A DNA stretch of 64,000 bases from Macrostomum hystrix (lineage: Eukaryota > Platyhelminthes > Macrostomidae): contig CATNEN010000002.1 of assembly GCA_950097015.1 (NCBI GenBank), positions 1,054,001 to 1,118,000 of the forward strand, in the 5' to 3' direction. Below the pieces are notes generated by a model, which saw nothing but the letters and a program-made list of their open reading frames with translations, was not told where the DNA came from and searched no databases. Position numbers and translations under genes: made by a program. Position 1 is the stretch's first letter. Each line of letters opens with the position of its first letter. Positions 63,862-64,000 of this stretch are shown here, piece after piece.

Positions 63862-64000
63862 TGCTGCTACAATACTCTTTCGACGCTAATTAGTGGGCAG
63901 TCAGTTTTTTCGTAGTTGTTAAGTTTGTTATGTTTAGGTGCAGTGCTCATTGTGAGACCTTTTCAGGACTCATTAATAAAACCGAGAATTAGTCGGTTAG

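Overview
This is a window of animal nuclear DNA. Its genes are split by GT-AG introns that keep reading phase across exons. It holds recognisable animal genes (phosphatidylinositol 4-kinase alpha, an L-type calcium channel alpha-1 tail, a muscle-type essential myosin light chain), tRNA-derived SINEs and a non-LTR retrotransposon. The essential light chain and calcium-channel matches, an MSP-domain gene and a eukaryotic universal stress protein fit an invertebrate, probably a lophotrochozoan. A free-living flatworm is my best guess, but that is inference; no species marker is visible.

Layout. Positions 1-25701 (minus strand) hold 18 phase-consistent coding exons of PI4KA. The start codon is at 25701 and the kinase domain lies beyond the left edge. 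Most of its longer introns are occupied by tandem arrays, each with its own unit length (46, 21, 21, 24, 20, 23, about 30, 29, 45/53 bp). The 7.8-kb intron 10 shows a three-level nesting. A 24-bp satellite received a DNA transposon (7121-13338, TIRs, CTA target duplication) that carries a BEN-like ORF. That ORF was then split by a 4.3-kb non-LTR retrotransposon (8065-12351, identical 13-bp target duplication). The retrotransposon has an intact 1279-codon ORF with a 2A-like motif and C-terminal zinc fingers.

Positions 25.7-38.5 kb hold a two- or three-exon gene for a DDE-like protein with a PHD-like C-terminus (27741-30328, minus), an intronless essential myosin light chain (minus), an intronless universal stress protein (plus) and a four-exon gene for a protein with two MSP-like domains (minus). 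Between them are long AT-rich spacers.

Positions 39.3-54.1 kb are a cluster of one paralogous family of cell-surface proteins. The plan is signal peptide, one LamG-like domain, three EGF-like domains, one membrane helix and a short tail. There are three full-length single-exon copies (one on plus), one short copy with LamG directly before the membrane helix, and one degenerate copy. SINEs and repeats separate them.

Positions 56396-63072 (minus) hold seven exons encoding the last ~905 residues of a CaV1-type calcium channel: a long, low-complexity C-terminal tail. The channel core lies beyond the right edge. Exon joins were made by eye from splice signals, phase and homology recalled from memory; no search was run.
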